64,000 bases of DNA from Methylobacterium sp. J-090 (GTDB taxonomy: Bacteria; Pseudomonadota; Alphaproteobacteria; Rhizobiales; Beijerinckiaceae). Location: NCBI RefSeq assembly GCF_022829345.1, contig NZ_JAKSXV010000024.1, positions 25,777 to 89,776 of the forward strand, written 5' to 3'. The notes under the pieces were generated by a model. That model worked only from the letters and a program-made list of their open reading frames with translations. It was not told the origin of the DNA and made no database searches. The first letter of the stretch is position 1. Each line of letters begins with the position of its first letter. A program made the translations under genes and the position numbers. Shown in pieces: positions 17,983 to 27,251 of this stretch.

Positions 17983-19293
17983 ATGAAGATCGCCATGATC
18001 GGCGCCGGATATGTCGGGCTCGTTTCCGGGGCGTGCTTCGCCGATTTCGGCCATACCGTGTGCTGCGTCGATACCGATCCGGCCAAGATCACCGCCCTGG
18101 ATGCCGGACGCATTCCGATCTTCGAGCCCGGCCTCGACGCCCTCGTGGCCGACAACGTCCGCCACCACCGGCTGACCTTCTCGACGCAGGTGGCGCAGGC
18201 CGTGGCCCAGGCCGACGTGGTGTTCATCGCCGTCGGGACGCCGTCGCGGCGCGGCGACGGTTTTGCCGACCTCTCCTACGTCTACGCCGCCGCCCGCGAC
18301 ATCGCCGCCTCCCTCACCGGCTACACCGTGGTGGTGACGAAATCGACGGTGCCGGTGGGCACCGGCGACGAGGTCGAGCGCATCATCCGCGAAGCCCGGC
18401 CCGAGGCCACGTTCGCCGTCGTGTCAAACCCAGAATTCCTGCGCGAAGGTGCTGCGATCTCGGACTTCAAGCGGCCCGACCGCATCGTCATCGGCGCTGA
18501 GGACGACCGTGCGGCCTCCGTGATGCGCGAGGTCTACCGGCCGCTCTATCTCAATCAAGCGCCGATTCTGGTCACCGGCCGGCGCACGGCCGAGCTGACG
18601 AAGTACGCCGCCAACGCGTTTCTGGCCACCAAGATCACCTTCATCAACGAGATCGCCGACCTGTGCGAGCAGGTCGGCGCCAACGTGCAGGAGGTCGCCC
18701 GCGGCATCGGCCTCGACAACCGCATCGGGGCTAAGTTCCTGCATGCCGGGCCGGGCTATGGCGGCTCCTGCTTCCCGAAGGACACCCTGGCGCTCGTGAA
18801 GACCGCGCAGGATTCCGGCACGCCGCTGCGCCTCGTCGAGGCGGTGGTGGCCGTCAACGACCAGCGCAAGCGTGCCATGGCCCGCAAGATCGCGGCCGCC
18901 TGCGGCGGGTCGGTGCGTGGCAAGACCATCGCCATCCTGGGCCTCACCTTCAAGCCGAACACCGACGACATGCGCGACGCGCCCTCGCTCGCCATCGTCG
19001 CCGGCCTGCAGGACGGGGGCGCCACGGTGCGGGCCTACGATCCGGAGGGCATGGCGGGGGCCCGCGTCCTGATGCCCGACATCGCCTACGCGGACGATCC
19101 CTACGCCTGCGCGGACGGGGCCGACGCCCTCGTCATCGTCACTGAGTGGAACGCCTTCCGGGCCCTCGACTGGGCGGTCCTCGCCGAGCGCATGCCCGGC
19201 CGCACGGTGGTCGACCTGCGCAACGTCTACCGGCCGGACGATGTCACCCGCCACGGCTTTCGCTATATCGGAATCGGCGTACCGAGCGCCTGA
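17983..19293 (+). CDS. ugd: UDP-glucose 6-dehydrogenase
   Basis: Ugd oxidises UDP-glucose to UDP-glucuronate with two NAD, supplying acidic sugar for exopolysaccharide or lipid modification. The 436-residue protein starts with the NAD fold MKIAMIGAGYVGLVSG. It contains VAVGTPSRRGD-like and KSTVPVGTGDEV motifs and the catalytic-Cys loop GPGYGGSCFPKDT (about residue 260), and ends with GLTFKPNTDDMRDAPS. All key residues are present and the length is normal. It follows the glycosyltransferase by 12 bases, so its product probably feeds that enzyme. Confidence 0.96.
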   Translation: MKIAMIGAGYVGLVSGACFADFGHTVCCVDTDPAKITALDAGRIPIFEPGLDALVADNVRHHRLTFSTQVAQAVAQADVVFIAVGTPSRRGDGFADLSYVYAAARDIAASLTGYTVVVTKSTVPVGTGDEVERIIREARPEATFAVVSNPEFLREGAAISDFKRPDRIVIGAEDDRAASVMREVYRPLYLNQAPILVTGRRTAELTKYAANAFLATKITFINEIADLCEQVGANVQEVARGIGLDNRIGAKFLHAGPGYGGSCFPKDTLALVKTAQDSGTPLRLVEAVVAVNDQRKRAMARKIAAACGGSVRGKTIAILGLTFKPNTDDMRDAPSLAIVAGLQDGGATVRAYDPEGMAGARVLMPDIAYADDPYACADGADALVIVTEWNAFRALDWAVLAERMPGRTVVDLRNVYRPDDVTRHGFRYIGIGVPSA

Positions 19294-19318
19294 CGCCCCT
19301 CCCGAGCGGCAAAAACCC

Positions 19319-21250
19319 ATGTGCGGCATTGCCGGGATCGCCGATCCACGCCTCTCGCCCGATCGCCTCGCGACGGAAGCGGGCCGCATGGCCGACGCGC
19401 TCGCCCATCGCGGACCGGACGGACGCGGCGTGTGGGGCACGGACGGCGTCGCCCTCGGCCACCGCCGCCTTGCCATCCGCGATCTCAGCCCGGCCGGAGC
19501 CCAGCCCATGGCCGCGCGCGATGGGCGCTGGGTGCTGACCTACAACGGCGAACTCTATGGAACGCACGACGCGCGAGCCGCGCTGATGGCGGACGGTCAT
19601 GCCTTCGCCGGACAATCCGACACCGAGATCCTCGTCGAACTCATCGCCCGGCACGGGGTCGCCGGCGCCCTCTCCGAGATCGAGGGTATCTTCGCCTTCG
19701 CGGCCTACGACCGCTTCGAGCGCCGGCTCTGGCTCGCCCGCGACCGGATGGGCGTGAAGCCGCTGTTCTACGCGGCATCCCCCGAACGCCTGCTGTTCGG
19801 CTCGACCCTGTCGGCCCTGACGGCCTGCGGCGCGGCGGCGTTCGCCATCGATCCCTCCGCCGTCGCGAGCCTGCTGCGCCATGGCTACGTCCCGGCGCCG
19901 GGATCGATCTACGCCGGAGTGAACAAGCTGGAGCCCGGGCATCTGCTCGCGTGGCGCCCCGGCGAGGCGCCGGCCATCGCGCCCTACTGGAGCCTCGACG
20001 CGGTCATCGAGGCCGGCCGGGCCGATCCGTTCGCGGGCTCCGACGCGCAGGCCATCGACGCCCTGGAAGCCCTGCTCACCGGGGCCGTGCGCCGGCAGAT
20101 GGCGAGCGACGTGCCGCTCGGCGCCTTCCTGTCAGGCGGCATCGACTCCTCCCTCGTCGCCGCCCTCATGGTCGGGGCGGGCGGCACGCCCAGAACCTTC
20201 GCGGCGGGCTTCACCGACGATCCGCGCTTCGACGAGAGCGGTCATGCGGCGGCGGTCGCCCGGCATCTCGGCACGGACCACACCACCATCCCGGTGCGCG
20301 AAGCCGAGGCCCTCGCCCTCGTCGCCCATCTGCCCGAGATCTACGACGAGCCCCTGGCCGACCCCTCGGGCCTGCCCACCGCCCTCCTGTGCGCCGCGAC
20401 CCGGCGGGCGGGCCTCACTGTCGCCCTGTCGGGCGATGGCGGCGACGAGCTGTTCGCCGGCTACGACCGCTACGCCCTGGCGACCCGCTTCGCCGACCGG
20501 ATCGAGCCGATTCCGCGCGGCCTGCGCCGGGCGGCGGCGGGGGTCGCCGGGCGGATGCCGCAGGCCGCCCTGGCCCTCGCCGCCCGCGCCCTGCCGAACC
20601 CGTGGGGCGGCCCGGACGCGCCCGACCGCCTGCGCAAGGCCGCGGCGCAACTGCCCGGCGACGGCCTCGGTCTCTACGCCCGGCTGCTGACCCTCAACCC
20701 CGACGCCCGCGCCCTGGCCAACGGGGTCCCGGGCCTGCCGAGCCCCATGGACCGGCCCGGGGACGGCCCCCTCCTCGACCGGATGCGCCGCCTCGACACC
20801 CTCGCCTACCTGCCCGACGACGTGCTCGCCAAGGTTGACCGCGCCAGCATGGCGGCGGGGCTGGAAGCACGGGTGCCGCTCCTGGACCGGTCGGTGGTGG
20901 CGTTCGCCTGGCGCCTGCCGCCCCACCTCCTCGTGCGCGGCGGCGAGCGCAAATGGCTCCTGCGCGCAGTGCTCGCCCGGCACGTGCCCCGCGCCCTGTT
21001 CGAGCGGCCCAAGCAGGGCTTCGCCCCACCGCTCGCCGCCTGGCTGCGGGGGCCCCTGCGCGATTATGCCGGCGACCTCCTCCTCGGCCCCGACCTCGGC
21101 GGCGGGCTCCTCGATCGGGCGCGGGTGCGGACAATGGTGGAAGAGCACAGTTCCGGCGCCCGCAACCACGCCGTGGGCCTCTGGCCGATCCTCGCCTTCG
21201 AGGCCTGGCGGCTGGCATCGGGGGCGCGGGCGGGCCACAAGGGCGGTTGA
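19319..21250 (+). CDS. asnB: Asparagine synthetase, glutamine-hydrolysing
   Basis: The 643-residue protein has the N-terminal nucleophile amidotransferase (MCGIAGIADP, Cys2 catalytic; HRGPDGRGVWG; TYNGELYG) and the ATP-binding synthetase domain with the PP-loop FLSGGIDSSLVAAL (about 265-280) and SGDGGDELFAGYDRY. The ATG was chosen because Cys must be residue 2; earlier in-frame starts would bury it. Such enzymes in polysaccharide clusters often amidate a sugar acid or amino-sugar substituent rather than making free asparagine. With ugd next door, amidation of a uronic acid is a reasonable inference, not shown. Confidence 0.93.
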   Translation: MCGIAGIADPRLSPDRLATEAGRMADALAHRGPDGRGVWGTDGVALGHRRLAIRDLSPAGAQPMAARDGRWVLTYNGELYGTHDARAALMADGHAFAGQSDTEILVELIARHGVAGALSEIEGIFAFAAYDRFERRLWLARDRMGVKPLFYAASPERLLFGSTLSALTACGAAAFAIDPSAVASLLRHGYVPAPGSIYAGVNKLEPGHLLAWRPGEAPAIAPYWSLDAVIEAGRADPFAGSDAQAIDALEALLTGAVRRQMASDVPLGAFLSGGIDSSLVAALMVGAGGTPRTFAAGFTDDPRFDESGHAAAVARHLGTDHTTIPVREAEALALVAHLPEIYDEPLADPSGLPTALLCAATRRAGLTVALSGDGGDELFAGYDRYALATRFADRIEPIPRGLRRAAAGVAGRMPQAALALAARALPNPWGGPDAPDRLRKAAAQLPGDGLGLYARLLTLNPDARALANGVPGLPSPMDRPGDGPLLDRMRRLDTLAYLPDDVLAKVDRASMAAGLEARVPLLDRSVVAFAWRLPPHLLVRGGERKWLLRAVLARHVPRALFERPKQGFAPPLAAWLRGPLRDYAGDLLLGPDLGGGLLDRARVRTMVEEHSSGARNHAVGLWPILAFEAWRLASGARAGHKGG

Positions 21251-21270
21251 CGGGGCAAACGGGGGTCGCC

Positions 21271-22158
21271 ATGGGCGAACGGATCACCATTACGGCCGGG
21301 GACGGCACCGCAGCCGTCATCGCGACGGACGGCGCCGAGCCGGTCTCCTGGCGCGTCGGCGGCGAGGAATACCTCTGGAGCGGCAACCCGGCGCACTGGA
21401 ACCGCCACGCGCCCTGGCTCTTCCCCGTGGTCGGCGCCTCCGTGAACGGGGCCGTCACGGTCGGGGGCCAAGCCTACCCCATGGCCCAGCACGGCTTTGC
21501 CCGCGACCTGCCCTTCACGGTCCTGGAACGCGCGGAGGACAGCGTGACCCTGCGCCTGGAGGAGAGCCGCGCGACGCTGCCGCACTACCCCTTCCCGTTC
21601 CGCCTCGACATCACCGCCCGGGTCGGCCCCGGCATTCTCGATTTCGAGATCTGGATCGAGAACACCGGCCCGACGCCCCTGCCCTACGCGCTGGGCTTCC
21701 ACCCCGCGTTTCCGTGGCCCTTCGCCGGGGGAGAGCGGTCGGCGGACGGTGGCTACCGGGTCGACTTCCAGAATCCCGAGCGCCCCCTGGTGCCGGAGGT
21801 CGGCGAGGGCGGCCTGCTGCTTCGGACCGAGCGGGCGATTCCCCTGGAGGGGGCGACCCTGGCCCTCGACCCGGCACTGTTCATCGAGGCCCTGGTCTTG
21901 CGCGATGCCGCCAGCGAATGGATGCGTTTTTCCGCGCCCGACGGCAGCGCCATCCGCATGGAAGTCTCGGACTTTCCGCATCTCGCGGTCTGGACCAAGC
22001 CGACGGCGCCCTTCCTCTCCCTCGAATGCTGGACCGGCCACGCCGACTGGGCCGGCTACACGGGCGAACTCGCCCGGCGTGATTCCCAGCGCCTCCTGGC
22101 GCCGAGGGGCCGTGCCCGCCACGGCGTCACCCTGTCCCGCGAGGCCGCCGCCCCATGA
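21271..22158 (+). CDS. Aldose 1-epimerase family protein (LacX-like)
   Basis: The 295-residue protein fits the galactose-mutarotase fold, which interconverts alpha and beta anomers of sugars. Recognisable parts are the early SWRVGGEEYLWSGNPAHW, APWLFPVVG, MAQHGFARDLPF (catalytic His region), and YALGFHPAFPWPF near the middle. The late SLECWTGHADWAG fits the catalytic-Glu region. The length is normal for the LacX-like branch. A TTG at 21247 overlapping the asnB stop is another possible start, but the ATG fits the family N-terminus. The gene overlaps tenA by four bases (ATGA). Confidence 0.85.
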   Translation: MGERITITAGDGTAAVIATDGAEPVSWRVGGEEYLWSGNPAHWNRHAPWLFPVVGASVNGAVTVGGQAYPMAQHGFARDLPFTVLERAEDSVTLRLEESRATLPHYPFPFRLDITARVGPGILDFEIWIENTGPTPLPYALGFHPAFPWPFAGGERSADGGYRVDFQNPERPLVPEVGEGGLLLRTERAIPLEGATLALDPALFIEALVLRDAASEWMRFSAPDGSAIRMEVSDFPHLAVWTKPTAPFLSLECWTGHADWAGYTGELARRDSQRLLAPRGRARHGVTLSREAAAP

Positions 22159-22820
22159 GCACCTTTTCCGCCCAGGCCTGGGCCGCCAACACGGCGGCCT
22201 ACGAGGCGATCCGCACCATGCCGTTCAACGCCGAGCTGGCCGCCGGCACGCTGAGCCGCGCGCGGTTCACCCACTACATCGTCCAGGACGCGCACTACCT
22301 CATCGGCTTCGGCCGCGCCCTGGCGCTCGCCGCCGCTAAGGCGCCGCATCCCGACCGCATCGTCCAGTTCGCCCGTGCCGCCGAGACCGCCATCGTGGTC
22401 GAGCGCGCCCTGCATGGCGGGTTCTTTCGCGATTACGGCATCGGGCCGGAGACCTTCGCGGCGACGCCCCTGTCGCCGCCCTGCGATCACTACGTTTCCT
22501 ACCTTCTCGCCACGGCCTATGCCGAACCCTACGAGGTCGTGCTCGGTGCCCTGCTGCCGTGCTTCTGGATCTACGCCGAAGTCGGCCGGGACATCTTCTC
22601 CCGGGCCGGGGCCGACAATCCGTACCGCGCCTGGATCGATACCTATGCGGGCGAGGAATTCGGTGAGGCGGTGGCCGCGATGATCGCCGCCACCGACGAG
22701 GCGGCGGGCGACGCGTCTCCCAGGATCATCGCTCGCATGAAGCACGCCTACGCCCAGGCGACCCGCCTCGAATGGCTGTTCTGGGACGGGGCGTATCGCG
22801 AAGCGGTCTGGCCGGTCTGA
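22155..22820 (+). CDS. tenA: TenA-family thiaminase II-like protein
   Basis: TenA proteins hydrolyse the aminopyrimidine base from damaged thiamine for salvage. The 221-residue all-helical protein shows the expected pattern: FTHYIVQDAHYLIGFGRAL, the central Glu/Tyr region PCDHYVSYLLATAYAEPYEVVLGALLPCFWIYAEVG with the catalytic Cys in LPCFW, and a late ATRLEWLFWDGAY with the conserved Glu. The length is normal. The start overlaps the epimerase stop, so it is the last gene of the polysaccharide operon. No thiamine genes or TPP riboswitch are seen near it. A TenA-fold enzyme with another substrate is possible. Confidence 0.88.
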   Translation: MSTFSAQAWAANTAAYEAIRTMPFNAELAAGTLSRARFTHYIVQDAHYLIGFGRALALAAAKAPHPDRIVQFARAAETAIVVERALHGGFFRDYGIGPETFAATPLSPPCDHYVSYLLATAYAEPYEVVLGALLPCFWIYAEVGRDIFSRAGADNPYRAWIDTYAGEEFGEAVAAMIAATDEAAGDASPRIIARMKHAYAQATRLEWLFWDGAYREAVWPV

Positions 22821-22829
22821 GCAAGGTCG

Positions 22830-23627
22830 TCACGCGATGGTGCGCAGCACGCCACCGTCGACCCTCAGGGCGGCACCGCTCGTGGCGCTCGCGGCCGGGC
22901 TACAGACGTAGGCCACCATATTGGCGACCTCGTCCACCGTGGCGAGGCGGCCGATGAGCGAGGTCGGGCGGTGTTCCTTGATGAAGGCGCGACCCAGGGC
23001 GTCGAGATCGGCCTCGCCCGAAGCCGGCGCCATCGCTTTCATGAAATCCGCCACGCCCTCCGACAGGGTCGGGCCGGGCAGGACGCTGTTCACGGTGACG
23101 CCGGTGCCGGACACCGTCTCGGCGAGACCCCGCGAGACCGCGAGCTGCGCCGTCTTCGTCATCCCGTAATGGACCATCTCCACGGGGATGTTCAGGGCGG
23201 ATTCGGAGGCGATGAACACCACCCGGCCCCAGCCGCGCGTGACCATGGCGGGCGTGTAGGCCCGCGACAGGCGAACCCCGCTCATCACGTTGGTCTCGAA
23301 GAAGCGCTGCCAATCCTCGTCCGGAATGTCGAAGAAGGGTTTCGGCTCGAAGATGCCGGTGTTGTTGACGAGGATGTCCACGTCCGGCAGCCCGGCGACG
23401 AGGCGGGCGGCTCCATCCACGGTTGCGACATCACCCGGAGCGGCGATGAAGGCGTGGGCTCCCGTCTCGGCCTTGAGGCGCACGATGGCATCGCCGACGC
23501 GGTCCTGTGCCCGTCCGTTGATCGCCACGGTGGCACCGAGTTCGGCCAGAGCCTTGGCGATGGCGTAGCCGATGCCGCCGGTGGAGCCGGTGACGAGGGC
23601 GCGTTTTCCAGTGAGATCCATATTCAT
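22830..23627 (-). CDS. Short-chain dehydrogenase/reductase
   Basis: The 265-residue protein is a classical SDR. The NAD(P)-binding TGSTGGIG (about residues 14-21) is followed by DILVNNTGIFEP, the catalytic Ser in VFIASESAL and the Tyr-x3-Lys in HYGMTKTAQ, then the PGPTLSEG loop. It oxidises or reduces an unknown alcohol/ketone. The 3' end meets tenA tail to tail with only nine bases between. MNM and a second ATG two codons on are both possible starts. Confidence 0.92.
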   Translation of the reverse strand: MNMDLTGKRALVTGSTGGIGYAIAKALAELGATVAINGRAQDRVGDAIVRLKAETGAHAFIAAPGDVATVDGAARLVAGLPDVDILVNNTGIFEPKPFFDIPDEDWQRFFETNVMSGVRLSRAYTPAMVTRGWGRVVFIASESALNIPVEMVHYGMTKTAQLAVSRGLAETVSGTGVTVNSVLPGPTLSEGVADFMKAMAPASGEADLDALGRAFIKEHRPTSLIGRLATVDEVANMVAYVCSPAASATSGAALRVDGGVLRTIA

Positions 23628-23770
23628 GAGCGATGTCCTCGATCGGGAAGGTGACGGGTCAACGCACGGAACGGGCGCTGTGTGCAGCTTTCTCCGTCGG
23701 CGCGTGGCGGTCATGCGGAGATCGAGGCCGCGCGGTGTTTCACATGAAACACTTTTTTCACCATGCCGCC

Positions 23771-25177
23771 TCACCCGCCGGGCTGTCGCCGCAGGACGCT
23801 GGCGAGGGAACCGAGGGCGGCGAGTCCGGCCGCGCACCACAGGGCCGTGGTGACGGCGCCGGACGCCCCGCCGTGAAAGACACTGAAGACCACTGCGACG
23901 CCCGCCGCGCCAAGGGATTGGCCTGTGAGGCGGGCCGTCGATTGCATGCCGCTGGCGCCACCGCTACGTCCGCGCGGGGCGCTGGTAATGATGATGCGGT
24001 TGTTGGGGGACTGGAACAGGCCGAAGCCGAGGCCGCACAGGGTGAGGCGCCAGCCGATGTCGAGGGCGCTCGGGCTCGCCGGCAGCAGGGCGACGGCGAC
24101 GAGCCCCGTGGACAGGATCGCCAGACCGAGGCCGCCGAGCAGGCCGGGAGCGTAGCGATCGGACAGGCGCCCCGAGAGCGGGGCCATGATCGCAACGGCG
24201 ATGGGCCACGGCGTCATCAGGAAGCCCGTCGTGGTCTCGGAGAGACGCATGACGTCCTGAAAATAGAACGGCAGGGCGACGTAGGCCATCATCTGCGCCC
24301 CGAAGGCGCTGATCGAGGTCGCCATCGACAGGGCGAAGGCGGGAATGCGCAGGAGGTCGACGGGCAGGAGCGGCGTCGGCAAGCGCAACTGATGACGGAC
24401 GAACACGATTCCGATCACCAGGGCAGCGCCGATCTCGGCAAGGGCGATCCAGCGGCCGGCGGCATCGCCGAGGCCATCGACGCCGATGATGAGGAGCCCG
24501 AAGGTCAGCGCATTGAGGACTGCGCTGCGGGAATCGAAGCGCGCTCCGCTGCGCGGCGTTACCGGCAGGGTGCGGGCGCCCACCGCCAAGGCGACGAGTC
24601 CCACCGGCACGTTGACGAGGAACAGCCAGGGCCAGCTCGCCACGGACAGGATCGCGGCGCCCACCGTCGGCCCGGCGGCCGAGGCCATCGCCACCACGAG
24701 GGCGACGTTGCCGACACCGCGCCCGATGAGCTTGTGCGGATAGATGAAGCGAACGAGCGCGATATTGACGCTCATGATCCCGGCCGCGCCGAGCCCCTGC
24801 GCGATCCGTGCCGCCACCAGCAGCGGGAGCGAGGGAGCAAAGGCGCATGCCGCGGACGCGAGGGTGAACAGCACCAGCCCCGACAGGTAGACCCGGCGGT
24901 AGCCGAGGATGTCGCCGAGCGCCGCGAGCGGGAGGAGCGCGGCCGTCACCGCGATCTGGAAGGCATTGACCACGAAGATCGCCGCCGACGGATCGACGTG
25001 GAGATCCCGGGCCATGACCGGCAGGGCGACGTTGACGATGGCGCCGTCGAGCACCGCCATGGTCATGGCGAGGCCGATGGCGAGGAGCGCCAGCATGCGC
25101 TCGCGCACGGGCAGGCCATCCTGTGTCGAATCCGGGGGAAGCGCCCCGGGGACGGGATTCGAGGCCGGGTCGGTCAT
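23771..25177 (-). CDS. MFS drug exporter, DHA2 (EmrB/QacA) type
   Basis: The 468-residue membrane protein has about 14 hydrophobic segments. It carries the DHA2 markers LDGAIVNVALPVMARDL in helix 1, the motif-A loop LGDILGYRRVYLSG, and the motif-C-like GPTVGAAILSVASWPWLFLVNVPVG. These proton-driven exporters remove hydrophobic drugs. There is no EmrA partner or local TetR regulator in the window, so its substrate is unknown. It is divergent from the secreted hydrolase, with about 105 bases between for both promoters. Confidence 0.92.
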   Translation of the reverse strand: MTDPASNPVPGALPPDSTQDGLPVRERMLALLAIGLAMTMAVLDGAIVNVALPVMARDLHVDPSAAIFVVNAFQIAVTAALLPLAALGDILGYRRVYLSGLVLFTLASAACAFAPSLPLLVAARIAQGLGAAGIMSVNIALVRFIYPHKLIGRGVGNVALVVAMASAAGPTVGAAILSVASWPWLFLVNVPVGLVALAVGARTLPVTPRSGARFDSRSAVLNALTFGLLIIGVDGLGDAAGRWIALAEIGAALVIGIVFVRHQLRLPTPLLPVDLLRIPAFALSMATSISAFGAQMMAYVALPFYFQDVMRLSETTTGFLMTPWPIAVAIMAPLSGRLSDRYAPGLLGGLGLAILSTGLVAVALLPASPSALDIGWRLTLCGLGFGLFQSPNNRIIITSAPRGRSGGASGMQSTARLTGQSLGAAGVAVVFSVFHGGASGAVTTALWCAAGLAALGSLASVLRRQPGG

Positions 25178-25283
25178 GCGCGCACCCGTGACGGTTCCCC
25201 AGGCGGTGACAAGTGCCCTATGTCACGTCGCATCGATCCCGTGACGGATGACATCCGTACCGGTCTCATCAAAGGTCAGCCGA

Positions 25284-26318
25284 ATGCGTGCGTCCCCCTT
25301 CCTCGTCGCCTGCGCTTTAAACGGCCTGGCCATCGGCTTGGGGGGTATGTCTCCGCCGGCGCGAGCCGCCGACGAGCCCTCGGCCAATGAGCCCCTGGGG
25401 ATCGCCCTTGAAGGCTTCGCCTATCCCTACCCGGTCTTCTACCTTCCCCTCATCCGCGACGGCGAGGCGCAGCGCCTCGCCTTCATGGACGTGCCGGCGA
25501 CCGGTACACCCAACGGCCGCACGGCCCTGCTGCTGCACGGGCGCAACTTCCCGTCGAGCTACTGGCAGGGCGTGATCGCGGCGCTGACGGGGGCGGGCTA
25601 CCGCGTGGTGGCGCCGGACCAGCTCGGGTTCGGCAAGTCGTCGAAGCCCGTCGGCCCGTTCAGCTTCGACACCTTGGCGACCGACACGACGGCGCTCCTC
25701 GATTCCCTCGGTCTGCCCCGGGTCGATGTGGTGGCCCATTCCATGGGCGGGATGCTCGCCGTGCGTCTCGCCCGCAACGTGCCCGGGCGCGTCAACAGCC
25801 TCGTGCTGGAAGCGCCCATCGGCCTGGAGGATTACCGCTTCGCCGTGCCGCCGGTGTCGACCGAACGCCTTCTGCGCATCGAGGGCGACGTCACGGCGGA
25901 CGTGTATCGCCGGCAGCTGATGACGAGCTACAGCCTGTCCCTGCCGGAATCGGCCATCGAACCGTTCGTGTCCCTGCGCGAGCGGGTGAAGGGCTCGGGC
26001 GAGTACCCGCGCTGGCTTCGGTCGTTCGTAAATTCCTACCAGATGATCTGGGGCCAGCCCGTGGTCCACGAGATCCCCCTGGTGCGGGCGCCGACCCTGT
26101 TCGTGATGGGGGAGCGGGACCGCAACGCGCCGGGCCGCGCCTTCGCGCCGGAGGCCCTGCGCGCCGGCATGGGCGACAATGCCGCTCACGCTCAGGCACT
26201 CGCGGCGCGGATGCCCGACGGCCGCGCCGACGTTTTCCCCGGGGTCGGGCACCTCGTCCACATGGAAGCACCGTCACGGTTCAACGCGACGGTGCTGGAC
26301 TTTCTCAACGCGCACTGA
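25284..26318 (+). CDS. Secreted alpha/beta hydrolase
   Basis: The 344-residue protein has a signal peptide (about residues 1-29, ending AARA-like) and a complete alpha/beta-hydrolase fold. It contains the oxyanion LLLHGRNFPSSYWQG, VVAPDQLGFGKSS, the nucleophile elbow VVAHSMGGMLAVRLA (Ser near 152), FVMGERDRNAPG for the acid and GVGHLVHMEAP for the His. It probably acts on an ester or similar bond in the periplasm. An AAAGG ribosome site fits this ATG better than one 36 bases upstream. Confidence 0.9.
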   Translation: MRASPFLVACALNGLAIGLGGMSPPARAADEPSANEPLGIALEGFAYPYPVFYLPLIRDGEAQRLAFMDVPATGTPNGRTALLLHGRNFPSSYWQGVIAALTGAGYRVVAPDQLGFGKSSKPVGPFSFDTLATDTTALLDSLGLPRVDVVAHSMGGMLAVRLARNVPGRVNSLVLEAPIGLEDYRFAVPPVSTERLLRIEGDVTADVYRRQLMTSYSLSLPESAIEPFVSLRERVKGSGEYPRWLRSFVNSYQMIWGQPVVHEIPLVRAPTLFVMGERDRNAPGRAFAPEALRAGMGDNAAHAQALAARMPDGRADVFPGVGHLVHMEAPSRFNATVLDFLNAH

Positions 26319-26336
26319 GCCCGCCGGAGCGGCCCC

Positions 26337-27251
26337 TCAGGTCAACACCACCACACGGCTGCCGATCTCGACGCGGCCGTAGAGGTCGATCACATCCTGG
26401 TTGATCATGCGGATGCAGCCCGACGACACGCTGCGGCCGATGGAATCGGGCTCGAGGGTACCGTGGATGCGGTAGAGCGTGTCCTTGTTGTCCTGCCACA
26501 GGTAGTGCGCCCGGGCACCGAGGGGATTGCGCGAGCCGCCGGGGACGCCGAGCCCGCTCTGAAGCTGGCTCACCTGCCGGGCGAGCTTGGGAGTGCGGGC
26601 GATCATTTCCTTCGGGGGATACCAGTCCGGCCACATCTGCTTCGAATTCACCGTCGAGACGCCCGCCCAGGAGAAGCCCTGCTTGCCGACGCCGACTCCG
26701 TAGCGCCGCGCGCGGCCGTTGGCCTGGACCAGGGTGAGGTGATGGGCGCGCGGATCGACCACGATGGTGCCGGCGGGCTCCCGGCCCGTATAGGCGATGT
26801 CCTGACGCAGGAAGACCGGGTTGGCTTTCCGCCAGTTGAAGGCGTTGACCGGGAACGGCTCGTCGGTGATCGCCGCATAGGCGCGGGCATAGTCGATGGG
26901 CCCGTTATCCACCGGGCGGGCGGCCTGGGTCGGCTGCGCCGGCTGGCCCGGAGCCGGGCGGCGGCCCAGGTCGGACTCCTCGTAGGAGGGATCGACGGCC
27001 TCGCGGCGCGGCGCGCGCGGATCGGCCGCACGCTCAGAATAGGGCTCGTAGCGCCCGCCCCGGCGGCGATAGAGACGACCCTCCTCGTCGCGGTAGAGGC
27101 GCTCGTCGTCGAAGGGGATGTCCCCGTCGATGCCATCGTCGAGGAACCGCCCGCGCCCCTGCGCGAGGGCGCCGGCCGGGGCCGACAGGAGGAGGCTCGT
27201 CGCGGCGCCCGCGAGGAGGATGCGGCGGGTCGGGGGGCGTGTGCGGGACAT
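26337..27251 (-). CDS. L,D-transpeptidase (YkuD domain), Tat-like signal
   Basis: L,D-transpeptidases make 3-3 peptidoglycan cross-links or anchor proteins to the wall. The 304-residue precursor opens with PPTRRILLAGAATSLLLS, a twin-arginine-like export signal. An Arg/Asp/Pro-rich linker (about 35-115) follows. The C-terminal YkuD domain has VVDPRAHHLTLVQANGRARR, GVGVGKQGFSWAG and the catalytic motif HGTLEPDSIGRSVSSGCIRM (catalytic Cys in SGC). The start was chosen at the signal peptide; an upstream in-frame ATG adds 28 residues without signal character. Confidence 0.93.
   Translation of the reverse strand: MSRTRPPTRRILLAGAATSLLLSAPAGALAQGRGRFLDDGIDGDIPFDDERLYRDEEGRLYRRRGGRYEPYSERAADPRAPRREAVDPSYEESDLGRRPAPGQPAQPTQAARPVDNGPIDYARAYAAITDEPFPVNAFNWRKANPVFLRQDIAYTGREPAGTIVVDPRAHHLTLVQANGRARRYGVGVGKQGFSWAGVSTVNSKQMWPDWYPPKEMIARTPKLARQVSQLQSGLGVPGGSRNPLGARAHYLWQDNKDTLYRIHGTLEPDSIGRSVSSGCIRMINQDVIDLYGRVEIGSRVVVLT

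Noticed and set aside
22155..22820. A TPP riboswitch controlling tenA
   Set aside because: The gene overlaps the preceding one by four bases and has no leader, so no riboswitch can sit directly before it.
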